From a virus: a stretch of 64,000 nt of DNA. Below are positions 1 to 7,808 of this stretch, one piece after another. How positions within the stretch are numbered: the first letter of the stretch is position 1; each line of letters starts with the position of its first letter. Below the pieces are notes generated by a model, which was not told the DNA's origin, made no database searches, and was given only the letters and a program-made list of their open reading frames with translations. The DNA is taken from the IMG/VR virus record IMGVR_UViG_3300033553_000052, positions 1 through 64,000 of that record. One strand, 5' to 3'. Both the position numbers and the translations under genes were made by a program.

Positions 1-869
1 ATGCCGTCTTCTGGCCCCATCTTCATCCTACCGCCGACGGTTGTCTGTGTCAACCAGGATTCCCTAATACCTTCGTATTCGTACTGCCCGGCCTTTGTAT
101 CAAGGTCAATTCCCGAGGTTGCAACTAGGGAAAACTTTACATTCTTGTTGTAGTTTTCCTTTGCCCATCGCGTAGACTCAATGTTATAAAGAATGCGCGA
201 CGACCTGTTTTCCCTAACGTCATCAACAAGGAACCCAAGAAGGTGAATCCAATTCTGTTCGTCCCTGAGATTTTTCCAATGAATATTCTTCCCGCTTGGC
301 GCAATGATAGTCCCCATCTTTGCCGTCATTAACGGATCAAAGATTGCATACTCGAACCCAGCACCGAACATTATTTTAAAGCTGCTCGTGTTGTGAATAA
401 CAAACTCTACATCGGGATATGCTCGCTTAATGCGGATAAGATTCCGAAGGTAATTGGCGCCAACGTGATTACGGGAATCAGGCGGGTCGTAGATAACAAC
501 ACGATGAGGCTGATCCCTTACCGGCCTAAACCGAAGTTCTGTGTCGTTTGCATAGACTAGAAATAAATCTTTTCCCACAGGACTCTGGCAATAGTTTTCT
601 AGGATTTCATAACCATCTTCAAAGCGCCACGATGGATATACTGCGTCCGGCTCGTTAACGCTTTTTGATGACGCAGAGTACTCCGCAGTTCCCTCCATTG
701 CGACAACAAGCATCTTCCAGTCCGTGGCATTCTTCAGGAATATCCTCGCCCACTTGATTACGTCAATTCGCTTACGTTCGACGTGTCCCAGGTCCCACGA
801 GAAGAGCCTTATGTTGCTTTCCTGGAGTTCTTCTACATACCCATCCGGGTTACGAAAGAACGTGTCCAT
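1..869 (-). CDS. Hypothetical protein, C-terminus beyond the window
   Basis: An open frame runs leftwards from an ATG at 869 to the edge with no stop (at least 289 codons). The protein starts MDTFFRNPDGY and is an ordinary soluble mix of charged and aromatic residues, with no signal peptide, membrane segment or motif that I recognise. A GGGGA tract sits directly against the ATG, so the start is only moderately sure and the frame stays open a little further upstream. It is transcribed away from the primase operon. Function unknown. Confidence 0.7.
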   Translation of the reverse strand, partial: MDTFFRNPDGYVEELQESNIRLFSWDLGHVERKRIDVIKWARIFLKNATDWKMLVVAMEGTAEYSASSKSVNEPDAVYPSWRFEDGYEILENYCQSPVGKDLFLVYANDTELRFRPVRDQPHRVVIYDPPDSRNHVGANYLRNLIRIKRAYPDVEFVIHNTSSFKIMFGAGFEYAIFDPLMTAKMGTIIAPSGKNIHWKNLRDEQNWIHLLGFLVDDVRENRSSRILYNIESTRWAKENYNKNVKFSLVATSGIDLDTKAGQYEYEGIRESWLTQTTVGGRMKMGPEDG

Positions 870-986
870 TCCCCTATGATAGCGCAGATCCGTGGCAATG
901 CAATGACATTGTAAAAACTTGTCTAGAGGTTATACAAAGATTGCCAATTTTGTGGTTATCGGCACGGCGACACGCGGGCATTCCAT

Positions 987-1016
987 TTGACCCTACCCCC
1001 ACCGAAGTGATATGGT
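987..1016 (+). promoter_or_regulatory. Probable promoter of the primase operon
   Basis: TTGACC at 987-992 and TATGGT at 1011-1016 are 18 bases apart, about 70 bases upstream of the primase start. A second, weaker pair (TTGTAA 909-914, TATACA 931-936, spacer 16) lies further upstream. The rest of 870-1093 holds nothing else that I recognise. Confidence 0.5.
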
Positions 1017-1093
1017 GGCACCCTATCGCCGGACGGGTGCGGACTCATCGGCGATATTCTCTTCTGCAAACACCGTCATCTAAAGGATATTTA

Positions 1094-1978
1094 ATGTCCG
1101 ACGAAATGGCAATTCTTATTGCCAAGAAATTCATCCAGCGCCGGGACGTCAAGGCGAAGCAAATGGGTAATGGCGGTTACTTTCCGGTGACGAATTGCCC
1201 TGGTGGAGATTGCACACATGAAGACGACGTGCGCTTGCCGTTTACTATGGCGGACATAAACGATCACCTGAACAAGCAAAAAACATTCGGACATTACCTT
1301 CTTGACATGGAAGACAAATGCAAACTATTTGCCTTCGATGTTGACCTCGAACAGAACCGACCCCCCACCCCTGGCGAGCCGGAGGGGTTCACGGGAACGT
1401 GGTGCGAGCTGCCGGATATCAATTCCCTTTCGGACGACGCAACAGACAATGATTACCAAGCCGCAGTTAAGTACCATTCATTCGACGCGCGCGAAGCGTG
1501 GCTCGATAGGGGCAACCCCGGACGTGGATGGCTGAAGTATCAACTGCGCGTGATGGCCGAGAAGCTTTCTCGTACCATCAAGGAAGAGTTTGATCTCCCC
1601 GTAGCCTGTGCTTACTCCGGCTCCAAGGGCATCCATGTGTATGGGTTTACCGGAACGGTCCCCGCGCGAGAAGCGCGCGAAGCCGCTGAACTTGTATTAA
1701 ACCTGCTCGGCGAATTTGAGCTGTACAGGGGCAGTAACTTCTTTAGAACTATAGACCAGACTCCACTAAAGGGGTTTCCCAACTTATCCATTGAAGTGTT
1801 TCCAAAGCAGGTTACACTAGACGGTAAGGACTTAGGGAATCTCATGAGATTACCACTAGGGAGAAACATGAAGACACAGGACCCGACATTCTTCTTGGAT
1901 CAGCGCGCGCCGATGGGCCAGCTGGTTCCTCACCCGGACCCGGTTTCACTTCTTGAGAACGGTTCCCCCTGGTCGTGA
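1094..1978 (+). CDS. Archaeo-eukaryotic-type primase (AEP/primpol)
   Basis: 294 residues. Likely makes primers or extends DNA at the phage fork. Residues about 78-83 read FAFDVD, the AEP motif I with two metal-binding aspartates. SGSKGIHVYGF (about 175) is the second nucleotide-binding motif with its histidine. LSIEVF supplies the third acidic position, and GNLMRLPLG matches the C-terminal signature of LigD/TOTE-like primases. The frame extends upstream to a TTG at 941, but the ATG at 1094 has AAAGGA at the right distance. The stop overlaps the GTG start of the helicase gene by four bases (GTGA), so the two are translationally coupled and probably act together. Family call is strong; whether it also polymerises is inference. 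Confidence 0.8.
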   Translation: MSDEMAILIAKKFIQRRDVKAKQMGNGGYFPVTNCPGGDCTHEDDVRLPFTMADINDHLNKQKTFGHYLLDMEDKCKLFAFDVDLEQNRPPTPGEPEGFTGTWCELPDINSLSDDATDNDYQAAVKYHSFDAREAWLDRGNPGRGWLKYQLRVMAEKLSRTIKEEFDLPVACAYSGSKGIHVYGFTGTVPAREAREAAELVLNLLGEFELYRGSNFFRTIDQTPLKGFPNLSIEVFPKQVTLDGKDLGNLMRLPLGRNMKTQDPTFFLDQRAPMGQLVPHPDPVSLLENGSPWS

Positions 1979-3975
1979 CGGATCCAATCTCACTCAGCGA
2001 CAGGCTAGAGGCTGCTCGCGCTAAGGTTAATAGCGCACCACAGCCGCCTACTATCCCCACGGCCCCGGTCCCACCGAAGGTCAAGTCAGCTCCCGTCTCG
2101 TTCATGGCAGAACAAAAGCCAGAGGGTGACGCGGAACTTGACCGGCTCATCGAGAGCCTAGACATCATCGACACCTACAACAAGTATGCGAACAAGGGCA
2201 AGGTAGCGGCTAACGGTAAGGTCGAGGGCATTATGGTGTCCTGCCCGAACCCATCTCACCCTGACAGAAACCCTAGCGCCTGGATCAATACAGAAAAGCA
2301 AACTTGGTTCTGCCCTGGATGCGCCGAAGGTGGAGACAAGTTTGACATCGCCGCTTGGCACTTTGGTATGCCGGTTCCCGGCTACAAGGTAGGAAAGAAC
2401 TTTCACGACCTACGGAGAAGGATAGCAGAGGACAATGGATTCACATTCCAAAGGACACTCGCCGGAAACATCACAATCCCGCCAAGTCCAGCACCTCCAG
2501 AAGTTCCTACTGCCGCTGTACTCCCTACGGCTGTACAGCCCACGCCACCGACGACAACGTTTGACGAAGACGGAAAGAAGCTTACGCTTGTTCGCGAGTC
2601 TGACCCGATCGTTCCGCCAGTAACCGAGCTTCCTGTTGGGCCACTTGCCTCACTTGAAGAAGCCGAGGACATAGAACTTAAGTGGCGCGAGATTGTTCCA
2701 GAGAATACGTTCCTAAGCACATGGATGGCACAGACAACAATTGACGACGTACCTGAAGAATATCACTTCTGGAACGGGCTACTCGCAATCAGTATGTCGC
2801 TTGGTCGTGACGTTACACTGAAGGACTTCCGTCCGGTGTACGGGAATCTTTTTATCTGTATCCTAGGGCGTACGGGTTCTGGAAAGTCAAAGGCGAAATA
2901 CTACCTTGACAGCCTCATGGAACGCGCGCTTCCGTATGAAGCGAGCAACCCATTCAGTAAGGGCGTACTTCGTGTATCCGGCCTTGCGTCAGCAGAGGCG
3001 CTAATCTGGATGTTCCAGAAGGAGATCGAAGACCCTACCGCACCAAGGGGAAGTAGTCCAGACCTGTTTCCCGTTCGTGGCATCGTTGACTATAGCGAGT
3101 TATCGAGCATGGTTGGAAGGACACAGAGGGCAGGTAACGTTTTGGTACCGACGCTCATGCAGTTCTACGACATGGAGAATACGGTAGAGACGGTCTCACG
3201 CACGCACGGCATCGAGAAGGCAGTCCAGCCGTACGCATGTGCCGTGACGACTAGCCAGCCCAAGTCACTGCGCGGACTACTGACGACTACCGATGCTGAT
3301 TCTGGATTCCTTAACAGGTGGTTCTTTGTCGTCGGCAAGGAGAAGAGGCGCTTAGCAATCGGCGGCGTTCAGGTTGACGTCACGCCAGCAATCAAGCCAC
3401 TTGCAGATATCCAAGGCTGGGCAAGCATGGCCGGTGGAATAGACTGGAGTCAGGAAGCACAAGACAGGTTCACAACCTTCTTCCACAATGAACTACAGCC
3501 GACCATGCGGGAGGACGAGACGAACCTGCTAAACAGGATGGACCTGTTATGCAAGAAACTTATCCTACTGTTCACGGCGAACATGAAGAGCAAATCAGTT
3601 CCGGTAGAAGCCGTTGACCAGATGATGAAGGTTTATCCATACCTACGGGAGTGCTATGGTATTCCTGGAGCGCACGTTGGAAGCACACTACAGAACGAAG
3701 TCAGGGAATCTATACTGAAAGTAGTAGTAGATCACCAGACCAAGACTGGCAAGGGAGCAACCAACAGGGACATCACACGCAGACTAGCCCGCCGAAAGTA
3801 TCAGCTAGATCTGTACAACAGAACCATGAAGTACATGATCGAGATCGAAGAGTTAATCATAATGCCAAGTGACAAGGGTGCCGGACGCCCAACCGTAAGA
3901 TACGGTGTCGAAGATCTTTCTGAATGGAAGACCAATAAACCAGCAGACGCCTCAAGCAAGGCGGCTACAGCATGA
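1975..3975 (+). CDS. Zinc-finger P-loop primase-helicase (DUF3987-like)
   Basis: 666 residues with a GTG start. Residues about 89-115 have a CHC2-type zinc pattern (CPNPSH, later CPGC), as in bacterial and phage primases. After a proline-rich linker comes a P-loop ATPase domain: Walker A GRTGSGKS near residue 300, an acidic VDYSEL near 370, and GFLNRWFFV near 445, typical of DUF3987 phage ATPases. A winged-helix-like stretch lies near the C-terminus. The product probably unwinds or loads at the replication fork in concert with the AEP primase encoded just upstream. The stop overlaps the next gene's ATG (ATGA). Confidence 0.75.
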   Translation: MTDPISLSDRLEAARAKVNSAPQPPTIPTAPVPPKVKSAPVSFMAEQKPEGDAELDRLIESLDIIDTYNKYANKGKVAANGKVEGIMVSCPNPSHPDRNPSAWINTEKQTWFCPGCAEGGDKFDIAAWHFGMPVPGYKVGKNFHDLRRRIAEDNGFTFQRTLAGNITIPPSPAPPEVPTAAVLPTAVQPTPPTTTFDEDGKKLTLVRESDPIVPPVTELPVGPLASLEEAEDIELKWREIVPENTFLSTWMAQTTIDDVPEEYHFWNGLLAISMSLGRDVTLKDFRPVYGNLFICILGRTGSGKSKAKYYLDSLMERALPYEASNPFSKGVLRVSGLASAEALIWMFQKEIEDPTAPRGSSPDLFPVRGIVDYSELSSMVGRTQRAGNVLVPTLMQFYDMENTVETVSRTHGIEKAVQPYACAVTTSQPKSLRGLLTTTDADSGFLNRWFFVVGKEKRRLAIGGVQVDVTPAIKPLADIQGWASMAGGIDWSQEAQDRFTTFFHNELQPTMREDETNLLNRMDLLCKKLILLFTANMKSKSVPVEAVDQMMKVYPYLRECYGIPGAHVGSTLQNEVRESILKVVVDHQTKTGKGATNRDITRRLARRKYQLDLYNRTMKYMIEIEELIIMPSDKGAGRPTVRYGVEDLSEWKTNKPADASSKAATA

Positions 3976-4292
3976 GTATCATCCAGCCTTACAACAGCAA
4001 CCCCGTTCTGCCTAACTGGCTTGCCGAAGAGATCGTTAACGAGATCACCGACCCCAAGTATCAGAACCGTACCCACGGAACACGCTCGTGCCACAACGCG
4101 GGATGCACCGGGCCACTGTGCAAGAAGTTCAACAAGGACAGACAGCGCGAGTGGTACAGAAAGCAAAACCCCCTGAAGGCCCACCCTCGTCCGGGTTCCA
4201 AAGATCCAGCACTAGATAAGTTCCTTGACGAGGTTATTGCCGTCCATGTCACGGAGCGTCGCGCACGCACAGCACTAAGGCCCACAGGTTGA
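3972..4292 (+). CDS. Small cysteine/histidine protein
   Basis: 106 residues, start coupled to the helicase stop (ATGA). The middle carries HGTRSCHNAGCTGPLCKKF, three cysteines and a histidine that could bind zinc, followed by a very basic stretch (DRQREWYRK). The pattern is common in small actinophage nucleic-acid-binding proteins, but I do not recognise a named family. The context suggests a replication accessory. Confidence 0.65.
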   Translation: MSIIQPYNSNPVLPNWLAEEIVNEITDPKYQNRTHGTRSCHNAGCTGPLCKKFNKDRQREWYRKQNPLKAHPRPGSKDPALDKFLDEVIAVHVTERRARTALRPTG

Positions 4293-4293
4293 G

Positions 4294-4425
4294 ATGAAGA
4301 CCTTCTTGATTCTTTTGATCGTACTATTTGGGCTAATACGAATTAACAACGACGACGCCTGCGAGTTATGCGGCGAAAGTACTGATGGCGACGCGCTATG
4401 TAACAAGTGCGCCAATATCCTATAG
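4294..4425 (+). CDS. Tiny membrane-anchored zinc-ribbon protein
   Basis: 43 residues, starting one base after the previous stop. An N-terminal hydrophobic helix (FLILLIVLFGLI) is followed by a CELC...CNKC pair of CXXC knuckles. It is the last gene before the terminator at 4436-4476. Function unknown. Its coupling, composition and intact zinc pattern argue that it is real despite its size. Confidence 0.55.
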   Translation: MKTFLILLIVLFGLIRINNDDACELCGESTDGDALCNKCANIL

Positions 4426-4435
4426 ACAAAGAGAA

Positions 4436-4476
4436 TCAGGCCGGTACTAAGCGTGCGGACGCTAGTACCGGCCTGA
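4436..4476 (+). terminator. Strong hairpin terminator
   Basis: TCAGGCCGGTACT...AGCGT pairs with ACGCT...AGTACCGGCCTGA, an 18-pair stem with one bulge, followed by CCTCTTTAT. It closes the primase operon. Confidence 0.75.
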
Positions 4477-4825
4477 CCTCTTTATACTCCAGGTTACGCG
4501 ATGCCCTCGTGTGTCCCGTTTCAGAATACCAGCATAACTCACAATGCGAGCTCAGCCGCTTTGGGCAGCATGTGTGGCGGGAGGAACAAGCAAGAACTTC
4601 CCGATACTGCACAATGCACCCGCGATGAGTTGATACTAGCCGGGGCGATAGCCTCAAGCGATCACCTGAAGTACTTGTTACCAGTGGTAGGGGACCGGCA
4701 ACGTGCCGAGCCTACCACCGCGTACCCCCTGGGGCAAACGCCACGCCACCGCCACGCCACACTTCGACACGGCGCGAGCGTCGGTTCACCCCAGGGTTAC
4801 AGCTGAGTTACTTGATCTGAATTAA
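4477..4825. other. Gene-free structured intergenic region
   Basis: It lies between convergent operons. No frame has a credible start, RBS or composition. It holds a hairpin at 4685-4717 (TGGTAGG/CCTACCA outside, GGCA/TGCC inside) and a long-range pair CCCTGGGG (4726-4733) with CCCCAGGG (4788-4795), enclosing a direct repeat of GCCACGCCAC. It could be a small RNA or a terminator for the leftward operon. Confidence 0.4.
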
Positions 4826-5023
4826 CTATGTAATACCGTTAGACTTCCTAGTGAGCGCCAGCATACAAGGCCCACACATTTCGCCTTCGTTCTCGCTACT
4901 GAACCAGCCGGGGTCTGCGTCCTCGTGATTAGGTGACGGCCACAGGTTGTCGATCAGAACGATAGGGTTATATACCTTGGCGTCTTCAGGCTTGACCGTA
5001 AAACAGAAGTCACACTTCTTCAT
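4826..5023 (-). CDS. Small zinc-knuckle protein
   Basis: 65 residues from the ATG at 5023, which has GGAAGAG upstream; a longer frame from 5056 lacks an RBS. MKKCDFCF at the N-terminus and EMCGPCM near the C-terminus form two CXXC knuckles that should bind one zinc. Last gene of the leftward operon, overlapping the gene before it by 14 bases. Function unknown. Confidence 0.65.
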   Translation of the reverse strand: MKKCDFCFTVKPEDAKVYNPIVLIDNLWPSPNHEDADPGWFSSENEGEMCGPCMLALTRKSNGIT

Positions 5024-5291
5024 GGGTCTCTTCCTTTGTGGCAGTCGCCGGGGCAACGAGGGCGTTGAGCATTCCCCATGCTGTCACGGTGGGCATATAG
5101 CGCTCGTCATCAATAACCGGGCCATTCGCCTCGTGCCAGTGCATCTCTGAACATATGCGATCCATCGCGTCAGTCTCGGGGCCGGCGAGTATGGCGGCGA
5201 TCTTCTTTGCGGCCTCGTCGGCATCCTGATCAAAGTGGCCTCTAAAGTGGCGCAGATACTCAGCCGCTTCTTCTAACGCATCCTTAGTCAT
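5010..5291 (-). CDS. Hypothetical acidic protein
   Basis: 93 residues, acidic and mostly alpha-helical by composition (EEAAEYLRHFRGHF). No recognised domain. It starts four bases inside the previous gene and sits in a tightly overlapping leftward operon, which supports translation. Confidence 0.6.
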   Translation of the reverse strand: MTKDALEEAAEYLRHFRGHFDQDADEAAKKIAAILAGPETDAMDRICSEMHWHEANGPVIDDERYMPTVTAWGMLNALVAPATATKEETHEEV

Positions 5292-5503
5292 CGGTTCCTC
5301 CTAACGTTGCGCCTAGCATGATCGTATGCCACATTGAGGCTTGCGTCTTTAATGTCGGCAACACTACTACCACTGCCGCCGGTTGTAAACAGTTCGAAGA
5401 ACTCTGCTAGTTGCTCATCTGTTAGGTGGGTGATCTCTAGTTCGATAGCCGCACGCAGTATCTGCCGTCTAACTACCGTCTCGGGCTCTGGCTTATTACT
5501 CAC
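5288..5503 (-). CDS. Hypothetical protein
   Basis: 71 residues, helical, no recognised family. The C-terminus is arginine-rich (DHARRNVRRNR). It overlaps both neighbours by four bases (ATGA-type), so it is co-translated with the leftward operon. Confidence 0.6.
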   Translation of the reverse strand: MSNKPEPETVVRRQILRAAIELEITHLTDEQLAEFFELFTTGGSGSSVADIKDASLNVAYDHARRNVRRNR

Positions 5504-5730
5504 AGTAGTTCCCTTTTCCTTTCGCCTGACTCAACCATCCAGACTTCGTAGACACCGGCGCCAACTACCAGACTCTTCACTTCCCACAACTTACCGTTCT
5601 TGATTGTCATGTTGTGAAGGAACATGGCCCGCGCCATCTTGGTGTTCACTCGCTTCGCCTTGTTGGTCGCGGCAAGCTCGAACATTAATATCCCGGCTTC
5701 CTTCTCCATGCGCTGGTCTTCTGCTTTCAT
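5500..5730 (-). CDS. Hypothetical protein
   Basis: 76 residues, charged, with a helical N-terminal half and a beta-rich C-terminal half (KLWEVKSLVVGAGVYEVWMV). No family recognised. Four-base overlaps with both neighbours place it in the leftward operon. Confidence 0.6.
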   Translation of the reverse strand: MKAEDQRMEKEAGILMFELAATNKAKRVNTKMARAMFLHNMTIKNGKLWEVKSLVVGAGVYEVWMVESGERKRELL

Positions 5731-6074
5731 TCTTGGTCTCCTAGCCTCTCGTGCCAGATTGTATGGGCCTGTTTATAAGATGCCTCGACTAACATAGAGC
5801 AGACTCCACAGCGATGAATAGAGCTCCAGGCAGAGTTTAAGCCGTCCACGCGGGCAAAGAAGATTGTCAGCTCGTTATGTGTGTACGTGTTGAGGCTTCC
5901 GGCAATCGGGCCTGACTTATGCTTCGGCCTAACCGGCTCCGGCTTCTTGGGACAGAGGTGGAGTGTGTTTTCTATCGTCCACCCGTTTGCCAACGCCACC
6001 TCTAGAGATGCCGCCCAAGCGAGACAGCCCGGCGCGTCGCAATAGACACGCTCGCTACCCACGAACTTACTCAT
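5727..6074 (-). CDS. Hypothetical cysteine-containing protein
   Basis: 115 residues from the ATG at 6074. The frame extends to 6110, but that start lies well inside the upstream gene. Cysteines in VYCDAPGCLAW near the N-terminus and HRCGVCSM near the C-terminus suggest a split zinc site. It overlaps the preceding stop by eight bases. Function unknown. Confidence 0.6.
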   Translation of the reverse strand: MSKFVGSERVYCDAPGCLAWAASLEVALANGWTIENTLHLCPKKPEPVRPKHKSGPIAGSLNTYTHNELTIFFARVDGLNSAWSSIHRCGVCSMLVEASYKQAHTIWHERLGDQE

Positions 6075-6264
6075 AGCAGTACGGGTGTTTCCGGTTGTGA
6101 ACCTTGCCACCTATGTCGTGACCGGAGTGAGTTAACGGTTCTCCGCATGCTCGGCACATGTGCTGACCTAGATCGCACCTAGTACACAACTCATACATGC
6201 GCTTGCCGTTGTGCTCCGGCATGATAGTACTGGCTGTGATGTACCGCTTCTCTTCGTCAGGCAT
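6067..6264 (-). CDS. Small zinc-ribbon protein
   Basis: 65 residues. ELCTRCDLGQHMCRACGEPL is a double CXXC zinc ribbon, and the C-terminus adds CYE. It starts on the last base of the upstream stop (TGATG). Such ribbons usually bind nucleic acid or another protein; which one is not visible here. Confidence 0.65.
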   Translation of the reverse strand: MPDEEKRYITASTIMPEHNGKRMYELCTRCDLGQHMCRACGEPLTHSGHDIGGKVHNRKHPYCYE

Positions 6265-6668
6265 CAGTACTCCATCTTCCAGTCGTACGTCTCGCCGCCG
6301 ATGAATGTCTTGTGTGATCCGCTGTGACCGTTACCCATATTACAGATCCAACCCTTGCGGGGATTAAGCATCCCGCATGATGTCGTCGCGGCAGTCGCAG
6401 GAAAGGGTGGACGCTCGGCTGTGTAACGTGTCGCCATATCGACCGGCCCGTTCTTCATTGCCCACGATACTGCGTCGCATGCTTCAACCCACACGTCGCC
6501 GAAGATACCACTGTCGATAAGTTCCTGCGCTCGCTTGCTGTAGTAAATTAGAACCGAGTTGCCTTCGCGAGCTCCTTCCCACTCTTTCTTCATCGTGTCA
6601 CTAGCGGAGTTGTCAATCAGGAACAAGATCTCCGCAAGCTTACTCCGTAACGTTTCAGCATCTATCAT
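6264..6668 (-). CDS. Hypothetical protein
   Basis: 134 residues. Helical N-terminal half, then a C-terminal part with CGMLNPRKGWICNMGNGHSG, in which two cysteines and a histidine resemble the small 'C-H-x-GxH' fold seen in many actinobacterial proteins. Overlaps its neighbours in the leftward operon. Function unknown. Confidence 0.6.
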   Translation of the reverse strand: MIDAETLRSKLAEILFLIDNSASDTMKKEWEGAREGNSVLIYYSKRAQELIDSGIFGDVWVEACDAVSWAMKNGPVDMATRYTAERPPFPATAATTSCGMLNPRKGWICNMGNGHSGSHKTFIGGETYDWKMEY

Positions 6669-6946
6669 AGCCGCACCGCCCTGCGCAGGTCAGTTGCGAA
6701 CGTGAGTACCCACGACGCTATATCAGCTGCCCTTTTAATTACAGCCTGCTCCGCCGCAGTCTCCAATGCACTAGCCTTCATGTCAGCCGCAAACAAATCC
6801 CACAGATGAGATTGTTCTTTCATGGAAACAGTTTTACTAGCCGCTAGCCACGCCAGTCTCACTTCGTTCTCAGTTGGTGTCGCTGGGTGCTTAGATGTGG
6901 TGTGTACCTTAAGCCAAGTTTTGTTTTGTGTTTCGTGATCAGTCAC
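6665..6946 (-). CDS. First gene of the leftward operon, hypothetical
   Basis: 93 residues, largely alpha-helical, no recognised family. It begins about 40 bases downstream of the predicted start of transcription from the promoter at 6995-7023 and overlaps the next gene by four bases. As the promoter-proximal gene it should be the best expressed of the eight. Confidence 0.6.
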   Translation of the reverse strand: MTDHETQNKTWLKVHTTSKHPATPTENEVRLAWLAASKTVSMKEQSHLWDLFAADMKASALETAAEQAVIKRAADIASWVLTFATDLRRAVRL

Positions 6947-6994
6947 GTCATGCCCCTATCTGCTTGTTCTTCTTGCGTCCGCACGTACCCGTGT

Positions 6995-7023
6995 AGCATA
7001 CCACGCGCGTACCCCCGTGTCAA
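6995..7023 (-). promoter_or_regulatory. Promoter of the leftward small-gene operon
   Basis: Read on the minus strand, TTGACA (7023-7018), a 17-base spacer and TATGCT (7000-6995). This is close to the sigma-70/SigA consensus and drives 6946 down to 4826. Confidence 0.8.
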
Positions 7024-7121
7024 GGCGGGATCTCTACGCACGCGTACTGGCGGCCATGTGTAGTCACACACAAGAACATACTTTCATATTTCTAAAACCG
7101 ACTGCATTCTAAAGGTATTGT

Positions 7122-7579
7122 GTCAACTGGGAAAACCCGCCAGCAAGCCAAAACAGTGACGTATTGTTGACGATACCGTTGACGAAATTATTTGGAGCAT
7201 AAGCCCTGGTAGATGTCACAATGGGGCGCCGACGATGGCCCGAAAATGGATTTCGTCATCGCCAAAGCCAAAGTTTGGAAAAGCGTCTGTATTGTTTTGA
7301 TGAGTCTGGCTGTATGACGAACCAGGTGCTTTTCTGTGGGGGGACACTAACTTCGGTACGTCGGCGTTGACACATAGAGAAATACTATATATGTTCTTAT
7401 ACTATCTCTATATCTACTAGGTACTATACACATAATAATATCGTCAACGGTTATGGCAACAATACGGCAACGATACGTCAACGGACTTACTAGGATGATG
7501 ACGATACACGACGACTTCCCTATGGATGCCACTCGTGGGAACGTACAGGGGGGACGGGACATTCAAGACTTCGGTTGAC
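7122..7579. repeat. GTTGAC/GTCAAC iteron-like cluster around an AT-rich core
   Basis: The hexamer GTTGAC or its complement GTCAAC occurs at 7122, 7166, 7178, 7366, 7443, 7477 and 7574. Three copies extend to CCGTTGACG/CGTCAACGG. At 7449-7483 near-repeats TATGGCAACA, ATACGGCAACG and ATACGTCAACG follow with an 11-12 base period. Between the copies lies an AT-rich stretch with three TACTAT motifs. Confidence 0.5.
7367..7395 (+). promoter_or_regulatory. Candidate promoter inside the AT-rich core
   Basis: TTGACA 7367-7372, spacer 17, TATGTT 7390-7395. It reads rightwards, and no coding sequence follows for over 800 bases, so it could make an untranslated or origin-activating RNA. The AT-rich setting makes chance matches easier. 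Confidence 0.35.
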
Positions 7580-7754
7580 ATAACGACTGTGACACTACGC
7601 ATTTGGTAGCAGATCACGTAGCGATCGACTTTGCAAAAGAAGAGTCTTGAAAAATTTGATATGTACCGAGGCGTGGAAGAGGGAAGCGGGGGCCGGGGGG
7701 TCCGGATTTTATTGAACCTTTACCATTCTTTGCCAAACCTTTAATTCCCCGTTG

Positions 7755-7808
7755 GTGCCGATAATGAACGCTATCGGCACAATTACGCAACGCGGGCATT
7801 GCGTAATT
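7755..7808. repeat. Two abutting perfect inverted repeats
   Basis: GTGCCGATA (7755-7763) and TATCGGCAC (7772-7780) form a 9-pair palindrome with an 8-base centre. It is followed without a gap by AATTACGCAA (7781-7790) and TTGCGTAATT (7799-7808), 10 pairs, also with an 8-base centre. The equal spacers suggest two dimeric protein sites or a double hairpin. Confidence 0.6.

Noticed and set aside
957-965. TATCGGCAC shared with the palindrome at 7772
   Set aside because: The nonamer also occurs inside coding sequence near 15631, so the match is probably chance.
941-1093. In-frame N-terminal extension of the primase from a TTG at 941
   Set aside because: No RBS at 941, and the stretch contains a promoter; the ATG at 1094 has AAAGGA at proper spacing.
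4501-4806. 101-codon open frame in the intergenic region
   Set aside because: No RBS, atypical composition, and it overlaps several stable hairpins.
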